From an uncultured Bacteroidales bacterium (GTDB lineage Bacteria > Bacteroidota > Bacteroidia > Bacteroidales > F082): 6,289 bases of DNA. The DNA is taken from the NCBI GenBank assembly GCA_937884015.1, contig CALGBV010000118.1, positions 1 to 6,289 on the forward strand. The letters run 5' to 3'. The notes beneath the pieces are model-generated. The model saw nothing but the letters and a program-made list of their open reading frames with translations, had not been told where the DNA came from and did not search any database. A program made the position numbers and the translations under genes. Below, in pieces: positions 1 through 5,128 of this stretch (position 1 is its first letter; every line of letters begins with the position of its first letter).

Positions 1-62
1 ATTAAAGCACCTAACAAGCTATATTGTGCATAGTGTATAGGTGTTGTTTTTTCATCTCTCAT
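1..62 (-). CDS. Start of an unidentified gene, cut by the window edge
   Basis: An ATG at 62-60 on the minus strand opens a frame of 20 codons without a stop up to the edge. The translation begins MRDEKTTPIHYAQYSLLGAL: a polar N-terminus and then the beginning of a hydrophobic stretch (YSLLGAL), which would suit a membrane protein whose first helix starts here. It lies 18 nt after the rpmH hairpin on the same strand. There is no SD sequence, as expected in Bacteroidetes. The visible part is too short to assign a family, and chance cannot be excluded. Its reading direction, spacing after a terminator and codon make-up are the only support. Confidence 0.4.
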   Translation of the reverse strand, partial: MRDEKTTPIHYAQYSLLGAL

Positions 63-80
63 TTTGACAAAACACAACAA

Positions 81-115
81 AACAGAAGGCAATCCGAAAT
101 GGGTTGTCTTCTGTT
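81..115 (-). terminator. Probable rpmH terminator hairpin
   Basis: The arms 81-92 and 104-115 pair over 12 positions (one G·U wobble) around an 11-nt loop. Read on the minus strand, the hairpin follows the rpmH stop by 36 nt and runs into a T-rich stretch (TTGTTGTGTTTTG, 80-68). The T tract is interrupted, so termination may be partial and let transcription reach the gene starting at 62. Confidence 0.6.
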
Positions 116-151
116 GGACCTTAAATAAGAAATAGAAACGGCTTCTAATTT

Positions 152-298
152 TTAATATTCGTCAGAAACTGTAAGTTTTTTTCTGCCCTTGGCTCTTCTT
201 CTGGCTAATACCTTGCGGCCGTTGGCAGTTGACATTCTTTCTCTGAAACCGTGCTTGTTTCTGCGTTTTCTGTTCGATGGTTGAAAAGTGCGTTTCAT
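152..298 (-). CDS. rpmH: 50S ribosomal protein L34
   Basis: This 48-residue protein is the small, highly basic L34 of the large ribosomal subunit, which binds 23S rRNA. The translation starts [18 protein letters not shown], the family signature, continues with [14 protein letters not shown] (residues 27-40) and ends in LTVSDEY, an ending I recall from Bacteroidales L34. It stops a few residues before the slightly longer tails of some relatives. The ATG at 298 is preceded by an A-rich leader without an SD sequence, as is usual in this phylum. A good promoter lies 56-86 bases upstream of the start codon, so the gene is probably transcribed on its own, with the hairpin at 81-115 as its end. Nothing looks damaged, and identification is close to certain. 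Confidence 0.97.
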   Translation of the reverse strand: MKRTFQPSNRKRRNKHGFRERMSTANGRKVLARRRAKGRKKLTVSDEY

Positions 299-353
299 TT
301 TCGTATATCTATTTTATGTTCTTACAACTATATTACCCCTTGTTTTGGGACTG

Positions 354-384
354 CAAAAGTACAACTTTTTTCAATAGTACCAAA
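354..384 (-). promoter_or_regulatory. rpmH promoter, Bacteroidetes type
   Basis: On the minus strand, TTTG (384-381), a 19-nt spacer and TACTTTTG (361-354) match the Bacteroidetes primary sigma consensus TTTG / TAnnTTTG exactly. Transcription would start near 347, giving a leader of about 50 nt before the rpmH ATG. The 12-mer GTACTTTTGCAG here recurs identically in the lipoprotein promoter at 3826-3837. Confidence 0.8.
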
Positions 385-406
385 TCTTTTTTCAAAAAAT
401 ATGATT

Positions 407-2122
407 TTACTTGCTGACTACAACTTTTTGTCGGCCAACGATCATCGAGTCTTTCGTTAAAACAAGGATGTAATTGCCTGATTCAATGTTTGATACATTG
501 ATGGTGCCTTGGTCTGTGCTAGCTACCAATTTGCCATCCATAGTGTAAAGATTTGCCTCGGTTCCTGCTTCTGCTTCAATAAAAATGAGGCTTGATGTCG
601 GGTTCGGATACACATTAATGGCGTTTTGCTGTGTGAAATCGTGGTCGTTTATGCCTAACATGTCAACGATTTCGATGTTGATGGTCTTGTAGGCATATTC
701 GCCTGTTGCTTCTCCCAATGAAACGGTGAGGGTGTCGTTGCCTGTGTCAATCAAGGTGCCGACAGCATCATTGAATTCAACCAAGCCGTTTCCGCTGCTC
801 CAAACCACGTTGTTCTGCGTGCAGATATCGAAGTCGTCCTTGATGTCGTTGAAGCGGTCGAAGTCATCTTCGGTTTTGAAACGGAGTAAGGCCGGGGTGG
901 CTGCTACGACGGCGATGTCGTCTTTGCAGATGACGAAAGGAATCGGATACATGCCTTCGGCGTATTCCCAACTGTAGCTGAGTGCTCCGGCCAATTGGTC
1001 GCCAAGCAATTCGTGGGTGTAGCGTGGCTCGACAACGCCAACAACATCGTTACCAGGGTTGACACCTGTCTTGTCGGTCATCTGGCAGTCGTAAAAGCAG
1101 TCGTAGGCATGGCTTTCTTCTTCGCCTTCTTTCCACAGACGTCCGATGACGGCTTTGACGTACTGTCCGTAATTGTTGCCAACGTTGACAAGCAAACCTG
1201 TAAGGTGTTCGGTGCCGTAGTTGGTGACGAATCCGACGCAGCCTCCCGTGTAGCCGCTTCCAGCATAGATGTTGCCGGCATTGAGGCCGAGACTGATGTC
1301 GGCATTGGCGCTATAGCCTACAAGACCGCCAACGGAGGTCTCGCCGCTGATGTCGCCCGTGTTGGCACATTCGGTGAGGGTGCCGTAGAAGTCACCGACA
1401 ATGCCGCCAACGAAATCGGTTGGGGTGCTTATGTTGCCGTTATTTGTGCAGGCTTGGATGGTGCCCCACGATGCGCCTGTGATGCCGCCAATGTAGTAGT
1501 AACCGCCAATGACATCGCTGTAATTGTGGCAGTTGTAGATGTATGAATCTTCGCCAGCGGCACCGACAAATGCGCCGGTGTACATCATGCCTTCGATACG
1601 GCTGTCCTTGATGGTCAGGTTGCTGACCGATGCTCCTGCACCGATGACGGCAAACAGACCTTGGTGGGCCTCTTCTGCTGAGGTGGTCATGTGGGTGATG
1701 GTGTGGTCGCCGCCATCGAAGTGCCCGAAGAAAATCTTTTCGCCTGGTATGGAAATAGGCGTCCAAGGAACGAACTCGGTAAGGTCGATGTCGGCATCCA
1801 TGAGGAAATACTGGTCGGTGTAGCCCGTGCTGCCGTTAGGGAAGATGGCACTTGTGGCTTCGGTGCCATTGTTGAGGCAGTTGGCGATTTCGGCCAAGTC
1901 GGCTGCCGTGCTCACAATGTAAGGGTCGGATTCGGTACCGGTGCCGCCGTTGCGGCCAGGAATGGTGTTGACCTGTGCGTTATGGCAAGGCTGCATTTCG
2001 TTGAGCCATTCGCAATTTGGGAACTGCTGTTCGCCATAACCGGTGCGTGTGTCCTGTGCATTGGCATTAATATTAATAAGGAGTAATGCCGCTCCTGCGA
2101 GTGTTAGTAAAGTACTTCTCAT
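407..2122 (-). CDS. Secreted GLUG-repeat protein with T9SS type A sorting tail
   Basis: A 571-residue exported protein, probably displayed on the cell surface or released. Residues 1-22 form a signal peptide with a hydrophobic core (LLTLAGAALLLI) and a likely cut after ANA. From about 130 to 300 the sequence is Gly/Asn-rich with GLUG-like units: FDGGDHTITHM (135-145), GLFAVIGAGASVSNLTI (155-171), VGGIVG (238-243), VGGLVGY (264-270) and TGGCVGF (292-298). Such units are known from bacterial adhesins and probably build a beta-solenoid. Residues 501-571 are a type A sorting domain: VYPNPTSS (504-511), DGKLV, SGNYILVL (548-555) and the basic end QKVVVSK. In Bacteroidetes this tail directs passage through the type IX system and is normally removed. 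Six cysteines occur in residues 37-46, 198, 225, 252 and 295, with more at 342-346. The start codon lies 37 nt beyond the hairpin that follows pepD. The ligand and exact role cannot be read from the sequence. Confidence 0.9.
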   Translation of the reverse strand: MRSTLLTLAGAALLLININANAQDTRTGYGEQQFPNCEWLNEMQPCHNAQVNTIPGRNGGTGTESDPYIVSTAADLAEIANCLNNGTEATSAIFPNGSTGYTDQYFLMDADIDLTEFVPWTPISIPGEKIFFGHFDGGDHTITHMTTSAEEAHQGLFAVIGAGASVSNLTIKDSRIEGMMYTGAFVGAAGEDSYIYNCHNYSDVIGGYYYIGGITGASWGTIQACTNNGNISTPTDFVGGIVGDFYGTLTECANTGDISGETSVGGLVGYSANADISLGLNAGNIYAGSGYTGGCVGFVTNYGTEHLTGLLVNVGNNYGQYVKAVIGRLWKEGEEESHAYDCFYDCQMTDKTGVNPGNDVVGVVEPRYTHELLGDQLAGALSYSWEYAEGMYPIPFVICKDDIAVVAATPALLRFKTEDDFDRFNDIKDDFDICTQNNVVWSSGNGLVEFNDAVGTLIDTGNDTLTVSLGEATGEYAYKTINIEIVDMLGINDHDFTQQNAINVYPNPTSSLIFIEAEAGTEANLYTMDGKLVASTDQGTINVSNIESGNYILVLTKDSMIVGRQKVVVSK

Positions 2123-2159
2123 AATGTTGTGTTTTTTAATTTGTTAGTTATGTTGAAAG

Positions 2160-2201
2160 TAAGCAATAAGCTGCCTGAAGAATCAGGCAGCTTATTGCTT
2201 A
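2160..2201 (-). terminator. Long perfect hairpin after pepD
   Basis: Arms 2160-2178 and 2183-2201 pair over 19 bp without a mismatch around a 4-nt loop. The hairpin begins 13 nt past the pepD stop and ends 37 nt before the start of the T9SS-tail gene, both on the minus strand. No strong T tract follows (ACTTTCAACATAAC), so it may act as a terminator, an attenuator or an RNA 3'-end stabiliser. No clear separate promoter for the downstream gene is visible. Confidence 0.65.
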
Positions 2202-2214
2202 GGCTTATGGTTGA

Positions 2215-3699
2215 TTAAGCCAAAACCTCTTTTTCAGGAATGTTCTTCAAAGTCTCGACGATGAAGTCCCAGAACTTCGGAACGCTTTCGATGAACAGGG
2301 CTTCGTCTGGTGAGTGTGGGTGAACGAGGGTCGGACCGAAGGAAACCATGTCCCAATGCGGATATTTCGAACCCAAAATGCCACATTCGAGGCCTGCATG
2401 GACGACCATAATCTTGGCATCGGCACCGAATTTAGCCTTGTAGACTTCCTTCATGGTGTGCAGGATTGGCGAGTTGATGTTCGGTTTCCAGCCTGGATAA
2501 TCGCCAGTCGAATAGGCTTCTGCACCATTGTCGGTGAGGTTCTTGCGGATTTGTTCGGCGAGTTTGTCCTTTGCGGCATCAACTAAGCTGCGGGTGAGGC
2601 AGGCCGTGATGATCTTACCGTCTTCCATCTTGATGGTAGCCAAATTGCTCGACGTTTCAGTCGTGCCTTCAAAGTCGGTTGACATGGCGATGACACCATT
2701 AGGATATTGGGCGATGGCGCGGAAGAAGTTGTCCTGTGTCTTCACATCAATGACTTGCTTTGGCATTTCGGCTGGTTCGCACAAAATGGCAAGTTCAGGT
2801 TCGATGCCAGCGAATTGTTCTTTCGTGATGGCTTCGAATTCGGCAGCGTAGGCTTTGAATTGTGCTTCCTTGCCGGCTGGCACGACGACGATGGCCGTGG
2901 CTTCTCTTGGAATGGCGTTACGAAGGCTGCCGCCGTCGATGCAGGCCATGCGGAGACCGTATTTCTCGGCAGCCATCAGCATCATGGCGTTCAGGACTTT
3001 GTTGGCGTTGGCGCGGCCCAAATTGATGTCCATGCCTGAGTGACCGCCCTTCAAACCTTTGACAAACAGTCTGTAGGCCACCATTCCGGCAGGAACGGCT
3101 TCAAACTGAGGCGTGAATGTGCCGATGGTGTCGACACCGCCTGCGCAACCTACGTAAAGTTCGCCTTCGGTTTCGGAGTCCATGTTCATCAGGATGTCGC
3201 CGTTGAGCATCCCAGACTTCAGCAGGTTGGCGCCTGTCATGCCGGTTTCTTCGTCGATGGTGAAGAGGGCTTCGACTGGACCGTGTGCAATGTCGGTCGA
3301 TTCAAGAATGGCCATGGCAGCGGCTGCGCCGAGACCGTTGTCAGCGCCAAGGGTGGTGCCGTTGGCTTTCACCCAACCGTCTTCGATATGGGTTCCAATC
3401 GGGTCGTTTTCAAAGTCGTGAACCTTGTCGGCGTTCTTTTGCGGAACCATGTCTAGGTGTGCCTGAAGGATGACGCCTTTGCGGTTCTCCATGCCTGGTG
3501 TGGCTGGTTTGCGCATGATGACGTTGCCTAATCCTGGTGCGACGCAGTCATCGACGATGGTCTCAAAACCGTGCTCTTCGCCCCATTGTTTCATGAAGGC
3601 GACCACTTTTGCCTCTTTCTTCGATGGACGAGGAATCTGAGTCAGGCTGTAAAAGTTTTTCCAAATGCCATTCGGCTGTAAATCTTTAATTTCGCTCAT
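2215..3699 (-). CDS. pepD: Cytosolic aminoacyl-histidine dipeptidase (M20 family)
   Basis: A 494-residue zinc dipeptidase that hydrolyses Xaa-His (carnosine-like) and many other unblocked dipeptides in the cytoplasm, feeding amino acids from peptide uptake into metabolism. It has the full family length (about 490) and no signal peptide. The dinuclear metal site is intact: H81 and catalytic D83 in AHLDMV, bridging D120 in GADNG, general base E150 and ligand E151 in IDEETG, D174 in MNMDSE, and H462 in VHPHSPDE. As I recall the Vibrio PepD structure, these sit at +1 relative to its numbering. The lid (dimerisation) domain is roughly residues 200-390, with GGHSGMDI at 218-225 at its border. A C-terminal AGLECGI (435-441) is also typical. 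The start has no SD; a weak promoter lies upstream, and a strong hairpin follows the stop. It is divergent from the lipoprotein gene. Confidence 0.97.
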   Translation of the reverse strand: MSEIKDLQPNGIWKNFYSLTQIPRPSKKEAKVVAFMKQWGEEHGFETIVDDCVAPGLGNVIMRKPATPGMENRKGVILQAHLDMVPQKNADKVHDFENDPIGTHIEDGWVKANGTTLGADNGLGAAAAMAILESTDIAHGPVEALFTIDEETGMTGANLLKSGMLNGDILMNMDSETEGELYVGCAGGVDTIGTFTPQFEAVPAGMVAYRLFVKGLKGGHSGMDINLGRANANKVLNAMMLMAAEKYGLRMACIDGGSLRNAIPREATAIVVVPAGKEAQFKAYAAEFEAITKEQFAGIEPELAILCEPAEMPKQVIDVKTQDNFFRAIAQYPNGVIAMSTDFEGTTETSSNLATIKMEDGKIITACLTRSLVDAAKDKLAEQIRKNLTDNGAEAYSTGDYPGWKPNINSPILHTMKEVYKAKFGADAKIMVVHAGLECGILGSKYPHWDMVSFGPTLVHPHSPDEALFIESVPKFWDFIVETLKNIPEKEVLA

Positions 3700-3742
3700 A
3701 TTGCTATTTGTTTATGTGTTGTTATGTCTTTAAAATCGGTTG

Positions 3743-3773
3743 CAATTTTACATTATTTTTCCGAATTATGAAA
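3743..3773 (-). promoter_or_regulatory. Possible pepD promoter
   Basis: On the minus strand, TTTC (3773-3770), a 19-nt spacer and TAAAATTG (3750-3743) each differ by one base from the TTTG / TAnnTTTG consensus. The spacing equals that of the rpmH promoter, and it would give a leader of about 35-40 nt. It is weaker evidence than the two exact boxes in this window. Confidence 0.45.
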
Positions 3774-3800
3774 TAAAAACTTTCACCTTTATTAATATAG

Positions 3801-3834
3801 TTGTTCCCGAGTGATTAAAAATTGCGTACTTTTG
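3801..3834 (+). promoter_or_regulatory. Lipoprotein gene promoter, Bacteroidetes type
   Basis: An exact -7 box TACTTTTG lies at 3827-3834, inside GTACTTTTGCAG, the same 12-mer as at the rpmH promoter. A TTG at 3801-3803 could be the upstream element, with a long 23-nt spacer. Transcription would start near 3841, leaving a leader of only about 15 nt. This also rules out the TTG start at 3822 for the downstream gene, because that codon would lie upstream of the transcript. Confidence 0.7.
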
Positions 3835-3854
3835 CAGCCAAATTATTTGCAACG

Positions 3855-4220
3855 ATGAAAAAGTATTTACCGATTTTATTATTGATGTTGCTCGCCATTG
3901 CTGGCTGCAGCAGAAAACCTGCCGAGTACAAAATGAGCGTTGAAGGCAAAGACATTATTGAAAACACCGATGCTTTCACTTCCGAAGTCTTGAAAAATGG
4001 TCCGAAATACACTGCCGAGGACTGGGAATTCGTTACCGTGCAGTTCGGCATGATGTGCAAGGACTATAAGGAAAACGAATGGCGTCTGTTTGAGGCCGAC
4101 CGCAACCTCTATCAGCAGGCCCGCGTGAAGTACATTCAGGCCATTGATGCCACCAACAACCCTGAACTGCAGGCTGCAACAAAGAAACTTTTCAACGACA
4201 TTTTTGAAGTGAATCAGTGA
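3855..4220 (+). CDS. Small hypothetical lipoprotein
   Basis: A 121-residue protein starting MKKYLPILLLMLLAIAGCSRKP. It has a charged start, a hydrophobic run and the lipobox AIAGC, with the lipidated cysteine at residue 18. After signal peptidase II it would be anchored in an inner or outer membrane leaflet. The mature part (about 104 residues) is charged, probably largely helical, and has Trp at two places (EDWEFV, NEWRLF). I see no catalytic motif and recognise no family. The frame stays open upstream to a TTG at 3822, but the promoter -7 box lies inside that extension, so the ATG at 3855 is the start; the lipobox position agrees. It is a single-gene unit with its own promoter and a strong terminator, divergent from pepD. 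Codon use and the lack of an SD match the Bacteroidales half of the window. Confidence 0.87.
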   Translation: MKKYLPILLLMLLAIAGCSRKPAEYKMSVEGKDIIENTDAFTSEVLKNGPKYTAEDWEFVTVQFGMMCKDYKENEWRLFEADRNLYQQARVKYIQAIDATNNPELQAATKKLFNDIFEVNQ

Positions 4221-4244
4221 TTCTCGATGAATGTCAGGACTTAT

Positions 4245-4270
4245 GGAGGTCGGTTTCGGCCTCCTTTTTT
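4245..4270 (+). terminator. Rho-independent terminator of the lipoprotein gene
   Basis: The arms GGAGGTCG (4245-4252) and CGGCCTCC (4257-4264) pair over 8 bp with one U·G wobble around GTTT, followed at once by six T (4265-4270). It starts 25 nt after the stop codon. The AT-rich foreign-looking DNA begins immediately beyond it. Confidence 0.88.
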
Positions 4271-4439
4271 CATTTTTATTAAAATAATATGCCCGTATTG
4301 GATTTGCTGAAAATAGTAAAGCGATTTCATAACTTATGGCAAAATGTACACATTCCACATAATAATCATTATTAAATGCTTTATTAGCTCTTAATATACC
4401 TTCTTCAATATTAATTAAACTACCATGATATAAAGTCAT
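4271..4439 (-). pseudogene. N-terminal fragment of a YHGS-type protein, possibly ADP-ribosyltransferase-like
   Basis: An ATG at 4439 opens MTLYHGSLINIEEGIL and continues to about residue 55 (SANPIRAYYFN) in AT-rich codons. The opening 'LYHGS plus a following loop' recalls proteins of the ADP-ribosyltransferase-like fold such as DUF3990, but the fragment is short, so this is only a suggestion. The frame stays open to 3879, yet beyond 4271 it merely reads the terminator and the antisense strand of the lipoprotein gene, so the natural C-terminus is missing. A textbook housekeeping promoter (4475-4503) precedes it, and the inferred leader is about 30 nt. No clear SD is seen. If transcribed, it would produce RNA antisense to the 3' end of the lipoprotein gene. 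It could also be an unrelated small gene truncated at the junction. Confidence 0.45.
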
Positions 4440-4474
4440 ATTACAACCCAAAATTATTTTTAATATTAACTATT

Positions 4475-4503
4475 ATTTTAACCATGGAATACTTTTTTGT
4501 CAA
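4475..4503 (-). promoter_or_regulatory. Sigma-70/SigA-type promoter for the YHGS fragment
   Basis: On the minus strand, TTGACA (4503-4498), a 17-nt spacer and TAAAAT (4480-4475) form a near-ideal housekeeping promoter. This style is unlike the TAnnTTTG boxes of the first half and is expected in Firmicutes or Proteobacteria. The start would be near 4468. Confidence 0.6.
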
Positions 4504-4734
4504 ACATACTTTATATATTTTTTGCCTTCTTCGTGGTTGGTTGTAGCATAGCCCAGCGTGATTATCAACTTATAAAAACTTTTTTGAGAAGTATTTTACT
4601 GGCTCTTTTATTTTACCAAAAAACTTTTTATTCCTTTCAGTTGACAATCACTTTATGACCTTTTCTTCCCTATTTGCTTTCGTTCTATGCTACAAGTCCC
4701 ACTGCCGAAGGGCAAAATTAAAAATAATAGGGTC

Positions 4735-4770
4735 TCCCGAAAAAGATTTGTTTACAAAGATTTTTTGGGA
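4735..4770. repeat. Imperfect inverted repeat
   Basis: The arms 4735-4750 and 4755-4770 pair at 13 of 16 positions outright, plus one G·U, around TTTA. The outer TCCC/GGGA and A5/T5 parts are perfect and the interior is broken by two mismatches. It could be a worn terminator or the end of a small mobile element; no transposase is nearby. Confidence 0.45.
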
Positions 4771-4796
4771 AGAGGAAAACACTGCCTATAAGTCTT

Positions 4797-4819
4797 ACTG
4801 TTTATTTTATATAAACAGT
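4797..4819. repeat. Perfect 9-bp inverted repeat upstream of the small repeat ORF
   Basis: ACTGTTTAT (4797-4805) and ATAAACAGT (4811-4819) are exact reverse complements around TTTAT. The site lies 37 nt before the ATG at 4857 and just downstream of a possible weak promoter, so it may be an operator for a dimeric repressor or a leader hairpin. There is no T tract, which argues against a terminator. Confidence 0.5.
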
Positions 4820-4844
4820 TGACAGTTGGCAGATGTTTGACGAA

Positions 4845-4849
4845 AGGAG
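4845..4849 (+). promoter_or_regulatory. Strong SD deciding the start at 4857
   Basis: AGGAG sits 7 nt before the ATG at 4857, an ideal spacing. It selects this codon over the in-frame ATG at 4833, which has no SD. SD-led initiation contrasts with all Bacteroidales genes at 1-4220. Confidence 0.6.
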
Positions 4850-4856
4850 TAAAAAA

Positions 4857-5114
4857 ATGAACAAAGACAGTTTAAGTTACAAAAAAGGTTTTTCTAAAGG
4901 AATTGAAATATATTCTGAAAACTTTAAAAAAGACGGTTATTATGCTGATGATAATAACAAAGGTTTAGTTAATGCTTTCAAAAAGTATTCTGAAAGCGGT
5001 TTTAAGAAAGGTGTATTTATATCGTTTTCAAAGAAGGCTGCACTTTCCACTGCAACACAAAAAGCAGCAGCATATACCCCTTCTTTCGAATGGTCAACAA
5101 TAGCGTCTTCATAA
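4857..5114 (+). CDS. Small Lys/Tyr-rich ORF with a 25-residue tandem repeat, 3' part hybrid
   Basis: An 85-residue frame starting MNKDSLSYKKGF with a strong SD. Residues about 10-34 and 35-59 form two copies of a 25-residue unit: each has a KG-F/L start, a YSE at the same place and FKK-(D)G after it. The DNA shows this as well, with AAAGGTTT and TATTCTGAAA recurring 75 bases apart (4885/4960 and 4911/4986). From about position 5015 the frame only reads the reverse strand of the ADP-ribosylglycohydrolase gene (ISFSKKAALSTATQ…), so its real C-terminus is probably lost at a junction near 5010-5018. No signal peptide or known domain is seen. The ORF is AT-rich, like its surroundings. It may be the 5' end of a longer repeat protein; I do not recognise the family. 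Confidence 0.45.
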   Translation: MNKDSLSYKKGFSKGIEIYSENFKKDGYYADDNNKGLVNAFKKYSESGFKKGVFISFSKKAALSTATQKAAAYTPSFEWSTIASS

Positions 5115-5128
5115 CATAATCTTACGGC
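5015..5128 (-). pseudogene. Displaced-frame continuation of the ADP-ribosylglycohydrolase gene
   Basis: In another minus-strand frame, the text after the shift reads AVRLCYEDAIVDHSKEGVYA and then AFCVAVESAAFFENDI. These are the next conserved blocks of the family: the 'YEDA…DH' block and the 'GVYAA…ESAAF' helix. The homology continues the protein at 5109-5555 with no gap, so the two belong to one original gene. After FENDI (about 5018) the frame stays open to 4940, but the residues stop resembling the family, and the opposite strand looks more coding there. The family normally goes on for well over 100 further residues, so the 3' end is missing. Confidence 0.75.

Larger units (their letters stand above)
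4500..4832. other. AT-rich stretch without a convincing gene
   Basis: No credible gene fills this region. On the minus strand a 31-codon open tail (4595-4500) ends in LGYATTNHEEGKKYIKYV and a TGA that overlaps the -35 box of the next promoter; it may be the last piece of a lost gene, family unknown. In a second minus-strand frame (about 4740-4570) protein-like text such as FGKIKEPVKYFSKKFL is interrupted by TAG and TGA, as in decayed coding DNA. Two inverted repeats (4735-4770 and 4797-4819) lie at its right end. On the plus strand, TTGGGA (4765-4770), 16 nt and TATAAG (4787-4792) could be a weak promoter for the ORF at 4857. Confidence 0.5.

Noticed and set aside
995..1546. 183-codon plus-strand ORF inside the T9SS cargo gene
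   Set aside because: It is antisense to a gene with a signal peptide, repeat domain and sorting tail; its Ala/Val-rich text mirrors the Gly/Asn-rich repeat codons and shows no start signals.
3040..3456. 138-codon plus-strand ORF over pepD
   Set aside because: It is a shadow of the conserved M20 metal-site region on the other strand, where every ligand is in frame.
3822..3854. Upstream TTG start for the lipoprotein gene
   Set aside because: The -7 promoter box lies inside this extension, and the added residues would push the lipobox cysteine to residue 29 behind an unneeded leader.
3879..4270. Reading the YHGS protein as an intact 186-190 residue gene
   Set aside because: Beyond 4271 the frame only follows the terminator and the antisense strand of a well-supported lipoprotein gene, and composition changes there.
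4500..4832. tRNA, structured RNA or CRISPR array in the gene-free patch
   Set aside because: No cloverleaf, no CCA-type end, no regularly spaced repeats; the only structure is two isolated palindromes.
4818..4847. TTGACA at 4819-4824 as a -35 box for the small plus ORF
   Set aside because: No -10 hexamer lies at 16-18 nt, and the start would fall at or after the SD.
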